Notes: generated by a model from the letters alone, not told the origin. Counted from the first letter of the stretch, positions 44,652 to 54,208 are shown. The stretch: DNA of 64,000 nucleotides from Altererythrobacter sp. (GCA_023260985.1 JALRKY010000029.1:1-64000); one strand, 5' to 3'. Translations and numbers: made by a program.

Positions 44652-46279
44652 CCATAAAGCGCCTCCTTGAAGGGCTCCATGCCGATTCGGCGGTAGGTAT
44701 CGAGGAAGCGCTCGCCCGCGTCGCGTTCGCGCAGGTAGACATCTGTGACAGTTTCAACCGCATCGACAATGCCTGGCTCGTCGAAACCGGGGCCGGTGAT
44801 GCGGGCGAGCGACGTGTCCTGAGCCTCGCTGCCCCCGAGCAGAAGCTGGTAGTTCTCGACGCCCTTCTTGTCGACGCCGAGGATGCCGATATGGCCCGCA
44901 TGATGGTGCCCGCAAGCATTGATGCAGCCCGAAATCTTGAGCTTGAGCTCCCCCAGTTCGGCTGTGCGACCGTTCGCGGAGAAGCGCTGCGAAATCTTCT
45001 GCGCGACCGGGATCGAGCGCGCATTGGCGAGGCTACAGTAATCAAGCCCCGGACAAGCGATGATGTCCTCAATCGTGTCGATATTGGGATTGGCGAGGCC
45101 CGCCGCGTCGAGCCGGGTCCACAGCGCGTGGAGGTCCGCGATCTTCACATGCGGCAGCACGATGTTCTGCGTGTGGGTAACGCGGCATTCGTCGAAGCTG
45201 TATTGCTTCGTAAGCTCGGCCATCTCGTGCATCTGCGCCGCCGAGGCATCGCCGGGAATGCCGCCAACGGGCTTGAGGCTGATCACCGCCGAAACATAGC
45301 CCGGCGCCTTGTGCGGCACGGCGTTGCGATCCACCCAAAGCGCGAAATCGGGGTCCGAACGGTCGATCCCGGTAGGCAGGCCGAATTCGAACTCTGGGTC
45401 CGCGAAAAAAGGCTTGATCCGCTCGAGTTCGGCAAGCGGAGGCTCGATGCCCTGCGAAAGTAGGTGAGCGAATTCCTCCTCGACCTGGCGGGCGTATTCT
45501 TCCTTGCCGAGTTCATGGACGAGGATCTTGATCCGCGCCTTGTACTTGTTGTCACGCCGTCCGTAGCGATTGTAGACGCGCAGGCACGCCTCGGCATAGG
45601 GGACCAGCTGGTCGAGCGGCACGAATTCGCGGATGCAGGGCGCGACCATCGGGGTACGGCCCATGCCGCCGCCGACATAGAAGGCCGCGCCGAGCGCGCC
45701 GTCCCGTTCTACGATTTGGATACCGATATCGTGCAGCTTCATCGCGGCGCGGTCGGTGTCGCTGGCGATCACCGCGATCTTGAACTTGCGCGGCAGGAAG
45801 CTGAATTCCGGATGGAAGCTCGACCACTGCCGCAGCAATTCGGCATAGGGGCGCGGATCGACCAGCTCGTCTGCCGCAGCGCCCGCGAAATGATCTGAAC
45901 TGATATTGCGGATGCAATTGCCGCTGGTCTGGATCGCATGCATTTCCACGCTGGCGAGGTCGGCCAGCAGGTCAGGCGCTTCCTCTAGCTTAATCCAGTT
46001 GTACTGGATGTTCTGGCGCGTGGTGAAATGGCCGTATCCGCGGTCATACTTGTTCCCAATATCGGCCAGCATATGCATCTGCCGCGAATTGAGCGTGCCA
46101 TAGGGGATGGCCACGCGCAGCATATAGGCGTGCAATTGCAGGTAGAGCCCGTTCATCAGCCGCAGCGGCTTGAACTGGTCTTCGCTCAGCTTGCCTTCGA
46201 GCCGGCGGCGGGTCTGGTCGCGGAATTCCTCGACCCGGGCATCGACCATCGCCTGGTCGTATTGGTCATAGAGATACAT
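44648..46279 (-). CDS. cysI: Nitrite/sulfite reductase (siroheme/4Fe-4S)
   Basis: GHFTTRQNIQYNWIKLEEAPDLLADLASVEMHAIQTSGNCIRNISSDHFAG; CPGLDYCSLANARS ... KISGCINACGHHHAGHIG Fe-S motif. Confidence 0.93.
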   Translation of the reverse strand: MYLYDQYDQAMVDARVEEFRDQTRRRLEGKLSEDQFKPLRLMNGLYLQLHAYMLRVAIPYGTLNSRQMHMLADIGNKYDRGYGHFTTRQNIQYNWIKLEEAPDLLADLASVEMHAIQTSGNCIRNISSDHFAGAAADELVDPRPYAELLRQWSSFHPEFSFLPRKFKIAVIASDTDRAAMKLHDIGIQIVERDGALGAAFYVGGGMGRTPMVAPCIREFVPLDQLVPYAEACLRVYNRYGRRDNKYKARIKILVHELGKEEYARQVEEEFAHLLSQGIEPPLAELERIKPFFADPEFEFGLPTGIDRSDPDFALWVDRNAVPHKAPGYVSAVISLKPVGGIPGDASAAQMHEMAELTKQYSFDECRVTHTQNIVLPHVKIADLHALWTRLDAAGLANPNIDTIEDIIACPGLDYCSLANARSIPVAQKISQRFSANGRTAELGELKLKISGCINACGHHHAGHIGILGVDKKGVENYQLLLGGSEAQDTSLARITGPGFDEPGIVDAVETVTDVYLRERDAGERFLDTYRRIGMEPFKEALYG

Positions 46280-46575
46280 CAGATTACCCAGTTGCCGACT
46301 TCTGGGTCGGCCGGTTTGAGCGTGAGGTCAGGGCGCACGGTGGGGCCGAGCGCGCGTACGCGGTCCTTGATATGTGCCGGGCGAACGCCATTGGCATCGC
46401 GGCTCGCTTCGATTGCATAGGCGGCGTTGACGCGCCTGGCGGATTGCTCGCGTGCGAGGATTTCGCCGGCGCGTTCGCCCACGTCTACGGCTTCGTTGAC
46501 ATATATCGACCAGCCGGTGCCGTCCCACCACACCACTGCGCCTGATTTCAGGTCGTTCCCGGTAAGAATCTTCAC
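46279..46575 (-). CDS. DUF2849 domain-containing protein
   Basis: 98 aa; MKILTGNDLKSGAVVWWDGTGWS between cysI and cobA, a conserved alphaproteobacterial arrangement. Confidence 0.85.
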   Translation of the reverse strand: MKILTGNDLKSGAVVWWDGTGWSIYVNEAVDVGERAGEILAREQSARRVNAAYAIEASRDANGVRPAHIKDRVRALGPTVRPDLTLKPADPEVGNWVI

Positions 46576-47330
46576 AGCACTGTCTCCGCTGCGAGTTGCG
46601 CCAAGGATTGGTCTTCGCGCGCGGTGACTTCGCCGATCACGATCAGCGCCGGGCTCTTGACCCGCTGCCTTGTGACCAGTTCGGGCAGGCCAGCCAGCAG
46701 CCCGCGCAGCACGCGCATCTGCGGCCGGGCGGCATTCTCGATCACGGCCACCGGCATGTCGGGCGCGAGCCCTTCAGCCATCAGCTTTTCGGCGATCTGC
46801 GGCGCGGTCTTCACGCCCATGTAGATCACCAGCGTGCGGCCCTTTCCGGCGAGGCTCGACCAATCCTGATCGGTCAGTCCCTTGCACTGGCCGGCCACGA
46901 AGGTGACCATGGAGGAGGCGTCGCGGTGCGTCAGCGCGATCTGCGCCGCCGCCGCTGCGCCGTTTGCGGCGCTGATGCCGGGAACGATCTCGACCGGCAC
47001 GCCGGCAGCACGCGCGGCTTCGGCTTCCTCGCCGCCCCGCCCGAAGATTAGCGGGTCGCCGCCCTTGAGCCGAACCACATCGCGCCCGGCGCGCGCTTCG
47101 CGCACCAGCAATGCGTTGATCTCTTGCTGCGGCATGGTGTGCTGCGAGCGGCGCTTGGCGACCGAGATGAAGCTTGTATCGCGCCCGGCGAGCGCCAGGA
47201 TGGCGGGCTCAACCAGCCCGTCATGGACGATTATCTCCGCACGGTTGATCAGCCGCGCAGCGCGAAGGGTCAGCAGGTCCGGATCGCCCGGGCCTGCGCC
47301 AACGAGATAGATGGTGCCGGTCTTTGCCAT
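46572..47330 (-). CDS. cobA: Uroporphyrinogen-III C-methyltransferase
   Basis: VYLVGAGPGDPDLLTLRAARLI-type motif (IYLVGAGPGDPDLLTLRAARLI), RLKGGDPLIFGRGGEEAEAARAAGVPVEIVPGISA. Confidence 0.95.
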   Translation of the reverse strand: MAKTGTIYLVGAGPGDPDLLTLRAARLINRAEIIVHDGLVEPAILALAGRDTSFISVAKRRSQHTMPQQEINALLVREARAGRDVVRLKGGDPLIFGRGGEEAEAARAAGVPVEIVPGISAANGAAAAAQIALTHRDASSMVTFVAGQCKGLTDQDWSSLAGKGRTLVIYMGVKTAPQIAEKLMAEGLAPDMPVAVIENAARPQMRVLRGLLAGLPELVTRQRVKSPALIVIGEVTAREDQSLAQLAAETVL

Positions 47331-47427
47331 GCGGGCCAGATGGCCAATTGGCTGTGTATCCGCCAGCGAGAATGGATTTCCAATCGCGTAGCAAAGCTAT
47401 GCCAGTGCCAGAGGCTAGCAATTAACC

Positions 47428-48495
47428 CTATGATTTAGAGTGTGATTCCTCGCGCGCCGCGAGCGCTTCGATGAGCCTTTCGAACTGTTCGTTGTTGCGC
47501 AGATTGATATCGCGCTGCGGGAAGGGGATCTCGACATTGTGCTCTTTGAACAGCCGCCACAGGTTCTTGAGAACTTGGGACCGGATGTTTCCGACGCCTT
47601 CCTCGGGATCGTTGATCCAGATCTGGATGATGAAGTCGACCGAGCTTTCGCCATAGTTGCGAAGCCATGCCGTGGGCGCCGGCGATTTCAGTACGCGGCT
47701 GCTTTGTCGTGCCGCCTTGAGCATCAGTTCCTCGGCCAGATCCAGATCGCAGGCATAGCTCACGCCCACAGGCACCTGGACGCGGACATTGCGGGAAGAA
47801 TAGGACCAGTTTTCGACCTGATTTATCATCAGGTTCTCGTTCGGGATCAGATATTCCTTCTGATCCCGTGTGACGATCGAAACGGCGCGAATGCCAATCC
47901 GGCGAATCTGACCGAACGTCTCATTGCCGGCCGTATCCGCCACTGCAATTACGTCGCCCGGCTTTATGGACTTGTCCATCAGCAGAATGATCCCGGCGAT
48001 GAGATTGCCGAAAGTCTTCTGCAGGCCGAAGCCAATGGCAAGGCCGAATGCGCCCGAGAACACAGCCAGCGCTGTCAGATCGATCCCCAGCATGTCGATG
48101 CCGACGAAAAACGCCGCGGCCCAGATGACGATCGTGGAAATTTTCTGCACCAGCAGCCGCTGGGTTTCATCCAGCCTTGTAGCCCGGCACACGAGCCGCC
48201 CGCTGACCCGGGTGAGCATCCATGCGCCAATGATCACCAGCAGGATTACCCCGATCACCACCATGGCATCAAGCATGGAGATCCGCGTGTCGCCCAAGGT
48301 CAGCGCCCACAAATCGAGTGTTTCGAGAATGGTCCCGGCCGCCTCGCTCTTCATAGCGACGGCTTCCTTCAACCCCTGCGAAGCAACCACCGCTTCCTGC
48401 ACTTCGGGTGGCGCCGTTTCGGCAAGGCTCCAAGCCTGGCCCGGGGGCAGCGGCGTTTCCGTGGCGGCGGGTGAGGGCGTGGCGGTCGTAGTCAT
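47428..48495 (-). CDS. Mechanosensitive ion channel (MscS family)
   Basis: AVFSGAFGLAIGFGLQKTFGNLIAGIILLMDKSIKPGDVIAV, VTRDQKEYLIPNENLMINQVENWSYSSRNVRVQVPVGV. Confidence 0.93.
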   Translation of the reverse strand: MTTTATPSPAATETPLPPGQAWSLAETAPPEVQEAVVASQGLKEAVAMKSEAAGTILETLDLWALTLGDTRISMLDAMVVIGVILLVIIGAWMLTRVSGRLVCRATRLDETQRLLVQKISTIVIWAAAFFVGIDMLGIDLTALAVFSGAFGLAIGFGLQKTFGNLIAGIILLMDKSIKPGDVIAVADTAGNETFGQIRRIGIRAVSIVTRDQKEYLIPNENLMINQVENWSYSSRNVRVQVPVGVSYACDLDLAEELMLKAARQSSRVLKSPAPTAWLRNYGESSVDFIIQIWINDPEEGVGNIRSQVLKNLWRLFKEHNVEIPFPQRDINLRNNEQFERLIEALAAREESHSKS

Positions 48496-49700
48496 AGTTC
48501 TTTCATCGCAGCAAAGCCGCGCTCAAGGTCGGCAATTAAATCGGCCGGGTCTTCCAGCCCTATGGAAAGCCTTATGCCCAACCGATCGTTCTCATTCCAT
48601 CCTGCGCGCGGCCAGGCGCTTGCGTCGCGGATCGGCGCGGGGTCAAAGGGCAGGGCAAGGCTTTCGAACCCGCCCCAGCTATAGCCGATTCCGAACAGTT
48701 CGAGCGAATCGACCAGCCGGGCACGCGCCGAATCTTCGCTGCCCTTTAGCACGAAGCTGAACAAGCCGCAGCCGCCGGTGAAGTCGCGCTGCCACAGCGC
48801 ATGGCCCGGATTGCGGGGCAGCATCGGGCACAGGATATGGGTGACCTCGGAGCGGGTAGCCAGCCATTCGGCGACCGCGAGCGCGCTAGCGGTCGATTTC
48901 TCGAGCCGTATGCCCATGGTCCTGAGGCCCCGCAGGGCAAGTGAGGCATCGTCGGGCGAGACCACTTGCCCCAGCTGCTGCGCGGTAAGCCGCAAGGCGC
49001 GATACCACCGTTCGCCCGCTGTGGCGGAACCCATCATCAAGTCCGAATGCCCGCCGACATGCTTGGTCAGGCTCATCACGGTGATGTCGCAGCCATGGTT
49101 GAGCGCGGCAAACCCGAGCGACGTGGCCCAGGTGTTGTCGAGCAGGCTCGCCGCGCCCTTTTCGCGCGCGATCGCGGCCAGCGCAGGTACGTCGCAGACT
49201 TCCATCGTCAGGCTGCCCGGGCTTTCGAGCCACACCGCTCGGGTTCGGTCGCAGAAGGCGGCGCGATAGGCATCGATGTCAAGCGGGTCGAAAAAGCGAT
49301 GCTCGACCCCCCAACGCTTGAGCAGCCCGCGCGCGATATTGCGGCTCGGCTCGTAGGAATTGTCGCTCACCAGCAGGACGTCGCCGGGATGGAGCACTGC
49401 CATCAGGGCGCCAGCGATCGCCGCCACGCCGCTGGGATAAAGTACCGTGCCATGCGCGCCGGGCTCGAGCTGGGTCAGCGCTTGGGCCAGCGCCCATTGC
49501 GTCGGTGCGCCACGCCGCCCGTAATAGAAAGTTCCGTCTTCATTGCCGCCCAGCGCAGCCTTTCGCTCGCCTTCGCTGGCGTAAAGATGCGTGCTGGCAC
49601 GCCACACCGGCGGATTGACCACCGGGCCGGTCCATTCGGGCCTGCGCCCAGCCTCAACCAGCCGTGTTGCGGGCCTGCGGGGCGGGCGTTCGCGGCTCAC
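48492..49700 (-). CDS. metC: Cystathionine beta-lyase
   Basis: PLP Cys/Met metabolism family: YGRRGAPTQWALAQAL, DVLLVSDNSYEPSRNIARGLL, SLTKHVGGHSDLMMG. GTG start gives 4-nt overlap with sseA; track start 49742. Confidence 0.9.
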   Translation of the reverse strand: MSRERPPRRPATRLVEAGRRPEWTGPVVNPPVWRASTHLYASEGERKAALGGNEDGTFYYGRRGAPTQWALAQALTQLEPGAHGTVLYPSGVAAIAGALMAVLHPGDVLLVSDNSYEPSRNIARGLLKRWGVEHRFFDPLDIDAYRAAFCDRTRAVWLESPGSLTMEVCDVPALAAIAREKGAASLLDNTWATSLGFAALNHGCDITVMSLTKHVGGHSDLMMGSATAGERWYRALRLTAQQLGQVVSPDDASLALRGLRTMGIRLEKSTASALAVAEWLATRSEVTHILCPMLPRNPGHALWQRDFTGGCGLFSFVLKGSEDSARARLVDSLELFGIGYSWGGFESLALPFDPAPIRDASAWPRAGWNENDRLGIRLSIGLEDPADLIADLERGFAAMKEL

Positions 49701-50539
49701 GGCGAAACCGTCGCCTTGGGGGTTGCTGGATCGCTGCCCCAATCGAGCCAGCTCCCGTCATAGAGCGCGGTATCCTCGCGGCCGATCAGGTGCAGCGCGA
49801 ACAGCAGCACGCAGGCGGTCACTCCGCTGCCGCAAGTGGTGACGACAGGCCGGTCGGCATGGATCCCGACATCGGCTAGCGCGCCGCGGAGTTCATCGGG
49901 CGACTTGTAGGTACCGTCTTCGCGAAACAAATGCCCGTACGGCAGGTTGCACGATCCGGGGATGTGGCCGGTTGGCTGCCCGTGGATCGTGTCGACAATG
50001 GTGCCGGTGAATCGCCCTGCATCGCGGGCGTCGAGCACCTGTTCTGCACAGCTGTCGAGGTTTTCCATCACGTCGCGCTTGAAGCGGATCTGGTCGGGGG
50101 CGGGCAGTGAGAAGGATTGCGCGCGCTGGATTTGCGGTTCGCCGCTTTCGAGTGCGCGGCCCTCCGCCTTCCATTTGGCGATCCCGCCGTCGAGGATCGC
50201 GACATTGGCCAGGCCATGCGCGTGGCAAAGGAACCATGCTCGGGCCGCGGTCTTCACGGCCGAATCGTCATAGAATACGATCCGGCTGGTCGGCCTCGCT
50301 CCGCATCGCGCCAACTCGATCGCCAGCTGTTCGGGTCGCGGCAGTGCCTGCGGGACGTCCGACGTGTCATCGACCAGCGCTGCAAGGTCGAAAAAGCGCG
50401 CTCCGGGAATATGTGCCGCGGCGAATTCGGCTAGTGCATCGCGTTCGGCGGCGGGCAGGTGGCGCGAAGAGTCGAGCAGCACCAAATCGGTTGCGCCCAG
50501 ATTGCTCGCGAGCCATTCGGTCGAAACAAGGCTGTCCAT
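49697..50539 (-). CDS. sseA: Sulfurtransferase (3-mercaptopyruvate sulfurtransferase-like, tandem rhodanese)
   Basis: VSTEWLASNLGATDLVLLDSSRHLP, RIVFYDDSAVKTAARAWFLCHAHG, VVTTCGSGVTACVLLFALHLIG active-site loop. Confidence 0.92.
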   Translation of the reverse strand: MDSLVSTEWLASNLGATDLVLLDSSRHLPAAERDALAEFAAAHIPGARFFDLAALVDDTSDVPQALPRPEQLAIELARCGARPTSRIVFYDDSAVKTAARAWFLCHAHGLANVAILDGGIAKWKAEGRALESGEPQIQRAQSFSLPAPDQIRFKRDVMENLDSCAEQVLDARDAGRFTGTIVDTIHGQPTGHIPGSCNLPYGHLFREDGTYKSPDELRGALADVGIHADRPVVTTCGSGVTACVLLFALHLIGREDTALYDGSWLDWGSDPATPKATVSP

Positions 50540-50586
50540 TGGCAAGGAACTAGCGGCGCAGCGCGCGCGCGTCGAGGGGGCGCTTG

Positions 50587-51728
50587 TCAGCTTACGGATT
50601 CAAGCGCGCGGGCACGGATATTGTCATAGCCGCCCGGCGGGCCCGAAAGCGGGAGCGGGTGGACCCGTCCCCCGGCATTGGGCGATCCCGGCCCGACCAG
50701 GAACGTGCGCAGCTCAGGCTCGAAGTCGCTGCCTTCCATGCGCAGGCGGACCAGCGGCATGCAGATCGGCAACTGGCCCTGTGCGAACACTTCGATCTCG
50801 GAGACGGGAAGCTGCAGCCTGCCAGAAACGCTCGCACTCTGGTGTGGGCCGATCCGGTCGAGCGCGTCGCCGGGCGGGAGCGGGGTAGATAGCGAAGCGA
50901 GCTGTTGCTCCGTCGGCAAGGCGCGGCTCGAAGTGATCAGGTCCGCCGAAATGGCCATGTCGTGTACCGCCCGGTTCGAGCGGTTGGAAATCGTGACGAG
51001 ATAGTTGACCGTCAGCATCATCAGGCTGCGCATCAACTGCTCGATTTTGAGCGCGATGTGGAGATCGGGCGCACCGATCTCTTCCGGTTGCGGTACGGAG
51101 CGATCGTCGACGATTGGCGGTTCGATCTGCAGCACCTAACGCGGAGTGCGACGGCGTGCGATCAGCCAGCCTCCCAGTCCGCCCGCAAATAGCGCGCCCA
51201 GCAGCCCGGCCGCCCAGCCCCACCAAACGGGCAAGGGCGATCCCGGTGCAGATTCCAGCGTCGCTTCGTAAGTGGCAGCAGGCGGGACGATCGGTTCCGG
51301 AATGAAGCCGGTCGGCTGGTCGATTTTGACGCCGGGCGAGCCCGGTTCGAAAAGCAAAGGCGTTTGCGGATCGACGGCGGGCCTTGCGGTGCCTGACGGG
51401 CGAGGTTTGGGCGTCGAAATCGGGCGTTGTGGGGGCTGGCCGCCGGACGCAAGGGGTCGGCAGCGGTTACCCCTCCTGCTTGCGCTCCCTGGGGCGTTGA
51501 GGGCTGTTCAAGCTGTGTGGGCGAGGGCGTAGGGGTGGCCGTGGGGATCGCACGCGGTCCGATGGGTACCGGTCCGCTTTTGTCCGCCGGGCCCTCTACT
51601 ACGGGCGTGGGTGTGGGCGATGGGTTTGGCGGCAGAGTATAATCCTACGGGCGCTGCTGCGCGGCGACGGGCGCATGCGCCATGGCCAGCGCGATCAGGG
51701 AACAGGACAGGGTAAAACGGGTCATCAT
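50587..51728 (-). pseudogene. Signal-peptide/proline-rich/TM protein inactivated by two in-frame TAG codons and a frameshift
   Basis: From ATG 51728: MMTRFTLSCSLIALAMAHAPVAAQQRP*DYTLPPNPSPTPTPVVEGPADKSGPVPIGPRAIPTATPTPSPTQ... (TAG at 51645-51647). Frame change near the G-run at 51431-51435, then ...PISTPKPRPSGTARPAVDPQTPLLFEPGSPGVKIDQPTGF...GGWLIARRRTPR* (TAG at 51136-51138), then VLQIEPPIVDDRSVPQ...ESVS in the same frame. Confidence 0.82.
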
Positions 51729-51833
51729 CGCTTCGCTTCAGGGTCAAGCGGGAACGGGGCTGAATAGGCACTTAACCTGGCGCGATCCAGCCAGTCTCTT
51801 GCACTCGGCGTCACTTCGCGGCAACAGCGCGAC

Positions 51834-52292
51834 ATGAGCGACACACCCAACCCGCAGTTCCTCGGCAAGCAGACCGCATTGCCCGCCTCGCCCGAGCAGG
51901 CGCAGCTCGACTATGTGTCCAATCCGCGGCCGGACACACTTTACCTGGTGCGCTTCGCCTCGCCGGAGTTCACTTCGCTGTGCCCGGTGACTGGGCAGCC
52001 GGATTTTGCGCATCTCGTGATCGACTATGCGCCGGGAAAATCCATCGTCGAATCGAAGAGCCTGAAGCTGTTCCTCGGCAGCTTCCGCAACCACGCCGGC
52101 TTCCATGAGGAGGTGACAGTGGGGATCGGCCAACGGCTGACCGCCGAGATGAAGCCGCGATGGCTTCGCATCGGCGGATATTGGTATCCGCGTGGCGGCA
52201 TTCCGATTGACGTCTTCTGGCAAAGCGGCCCGGCACCCGAAGGGCTCTGGGTGCCCGACCAGGGTGTAGCCAGCTATCGTGGACGTGGCTGA
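51834..52292 (+). CDS. queF: NADPH-dependent 7-cyano-7-deazaguanine reductase (preQ1 synthase)
   Basis: [53 protein letters not shown]. Confidence 0.95.
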   Translation: MSDTPNPQFLGKQTALPASPEQAQLDYVSNPRPDTLYLVRFASPEFTSLCPVTGQPDFAHLVIDYAPGKSIVESKSLKLFLGSFRNHAGFHEEVTVGIGQRLTAEMKPRWLRIGGYWYPRGGIPIDVFWQSGPAPEGLWVPDQGVASYRGRG

Positions 52293-52327
52293 CGCGACTT
52301 TGGACGATCTGCTAAGGTCAAACAAGG

Positions 52328-52377
52328 ATGGTGCCGGCTGCAGGAATCGAACCCGCGACCTAATGATTACAAATCAA
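52328..52377 (-). repeat. Truncated tRNA-Thr 3' end: att-like direct repeat, copy 1
   Basis: ATGGTGCCGGCTGCAGGAATCGAACCCGCGACCTAATGATTACAAATCAA; 49/50 identical to 53171-53220 and lacking the 5' half of the tRNA. Confidence 0.85.
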
Positions 52378-52479
52378 AAATAAGAGCCTTTCTAGCCATA
52401 ACGAAGTCCTCGAAATTTATCCCCATAACGGAGGGGACGGGATACTTACGGGGCATGTCCCGATGCAGAAGCGGAGTAT

Positions 52480-52530
52480 AGCGGGAGGGACGGGACACAT
52501 GCCTAAAGGCATGTCCCATGTCCCGCTCCG
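52480..52530. repeat. Nested imperfect inverted repeat
   Basis: AGCGGGAGGGACGGGACACATGCC-TAAA-GGCATGTCCCATGTCCCGCTCCG; related GGGGCATGTCCCGATGC at about 52450-52466. Confidence 0.6.
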
Positions 52531-52658
52531 ACTGGGGTGGTGTTGGCCTACTCAGGAGTTGAACGGTCGTGGGCCGAAACGACGGCTGTAAAACAGGGGA
52601 GTGTGTGGGCCGCTTGCTGGCAGGTTTTTATTGCTACCAAGCTGGGCAGGGGTGAGGG

Positions 52659-53000
52659 CTAAAAATTATCTTGCCAAGGCTCAACGCCTACACACTTTTT
52701 CCATTGCCCACCAATGGTTCCGAATTCTCGACGGTATTCAATACGGCTACCTTCGCCTTCTGGAAAAATTGAAAATGCTAACGATACGCCGCCGTATCCG
52801 TTTTTAATCAAAACAACTTTTGATCCGTCTGGACGATCAAGAACTGGTACATTGTTTCGATTTGCCAAGCAAAACGCAACAGCTGATGGGTCTTTTTCAA
52901 TAAAGTAAACTTCAGTTGCCTCTTTGGAGAGCACAGTGCCTGTCGAGGCGCAGCCTGCAAGTAAAGTAGCCGCTGTGGCAGCAAACCAGATACGGTTCAT
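52659..53000 (-). CDS. Small putative lipoprotein
   Basis: 113 aa; MNRIWFAATAATLLAGCASTG lipobox, then a soluble domain with codon usage unlike the rest of the window. Confidence 0.7.
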   Translation of the reverse strand: MNRIWFAATAATLLAGCASTGTVLSKEATEVYFIEKDPSAVAFCLANRNNVPVLDRPDGSKVVLIKNGYGGVSLAFSIFPEGEGSRIEYRREFGTIGGQWKKCVGVEPWQDNF

Positions 53001-53170
53001 TGAAACATCCTCTCGTTGAGAGAATATCTAGTCACAACCGATACGGCAAAGCAAGGTGATAAGCAGTGGCAATGCACCAAATCTAGGTGCATTTTTGGTG
53101 CAGTCAAATTGCTGCCAAATTCCAATCCAGCCAAACGGGCGGCGGAGAAATTGATCTAAGTCATTGAAAA

Positions 53171-53247
<77 letters not shown>

Positions 53248-53326
53248 GTGCCTTCTTGAGGACGCGGTCCACTAGGGCAAAGCGTCTCTGGCCTCAAGTA
53301 GCGAAGCGATAGGCCTGAAAAAACAC

Positions 53327-54208
53327 TTAAACCGCGCCGAAAGTCCAGCCTTCTGTGCGTGCGACGTCGGGCGTCAGCCCCGCCGGGCTCCAATAGGCCG
53401 ATTCATTCGCGGCCTTGCGCAGCCATGCGGCGGTGACCAGCGCATCGGACGAATGGTCGTCGATCGGTCCGCTGCCGCAAACCGGCGGGCTACTCAACTT
53501 CGCCAGTGCGCTGTTGAGGTCTTCGTAGCTCCGCAGCTTTGTTTTTCCTTTGCTGACGCCGCCCCCGCGCGCTGCGATCGAGGTGTACATTTCGACCACA
53601 ACCGGGCGGCTTTCGAGCAAGGGATCGATCGGCCAGACCGAAACGCGACCGCGCAGCCGGTTGAGCATCCGCATGCCGGTCAGGCTCGATCTGCCGACCT
53701 GCGCCGCGCCGACCAGGTTGAAATTGCTCACAGGGCGCACTCCCTGCTCGCGCTGGGCCTGCTCCGCGCGTCGGAAGCGGCCTTCGCGGGTCGGTGCGTC
53801 AGGGAGGTGGAAGCGGTCGCCGATATGTGCTTTCGAGTGACGGAAATAGCGCGAGGCTTCAGCATGGCTGACGAAGCTCCCGGCCTCAAGATGCAGGTCC
53901 GCTGCGCAGATTTCGTCGATCAGCGCCCACAACGATTTCGCATCGGCCGGGCTTTCGCTCCAACCCGGGAAGAACGCGTCGGCATCGGCAAAGGGCAGCG
54001 AAATGCCCAGGTCCATGCCCACCAGCGTGCTTTCGGGCAGGTCTTCGCGCAGCACCGCCAGCACGTCCTCACGGCTCCATCCGCGGCCCGGATCGACTAG
54101 AACCGGCGGCCCACCATCGCCATGCGCTAGGGAGAGGGCGATGCCCTTCTGCCTTTCGCCGCGCGCGCCGGACCAGTCGATCGCGAGGAAATGCGAGAAT
54201 TTACGCAT
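53327..54208 (-). CDS. Hypothetical protein (DUF429-like nuclease fold?)
   Basis: FLAIDWSGARGERQKGIALSLA ... VGMDLGISLPFAD ... IDDHSSDALVTAAWLRKAA; acidic residues spaced as in DUF429/RNase-H-like proteins. Confidence 0.6.
   Translation of the reverse strand: MRKFSHFLAIDWSGARGERQKGIALSLAHGDGGPPVLVDPGRGWSREDVLAVLREDLPESTLVGMDLGISLPFADADAFFPGWSESPADAKSLWALIDEICAADLHLEAGSFVSHAEASRYFRHSKAHIGDRFHLPDAPTREGRFRRAEQAQREQGVRPVSNFNLVGAAQVGRSSLTGMRMLNRLRGRVSVWPIDPLLESRPVVVEMYTSIAARGGGVSKGKTKLRSYEDLNSALAKLSSPPVCGSGPIDDHSSDALVTAAWLRKAANESAYWSPAGLTPDVARTEGWTFGAV

Larger units (their letters stand above)
52378..53170. mobile_element. Remnant of a tRNA-Thr-integrated genomic island (no integrase left)
   Basis: Segment bounded by the 50-bp tRNA-Thr repeats; contains one lipoprotein ORF and palindromic noncoding DNA, visibly more AT-rich than its surroundings. 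Confidence 0.6.

Noticed and set aside
43352-47330. Sulfate-assimilation cluster as an unusual system
   Set aside because: cysH-DUF934-cysI-DUF2849-cobA is a standard alphaproteobacterial arrangement; ordinary.
52328-52377. A second functional tRNA-Thr
   Set aside because: Only the 3' half is present; the 5' acceptor strand and D-arm are missing, so it is an att-like fragment.
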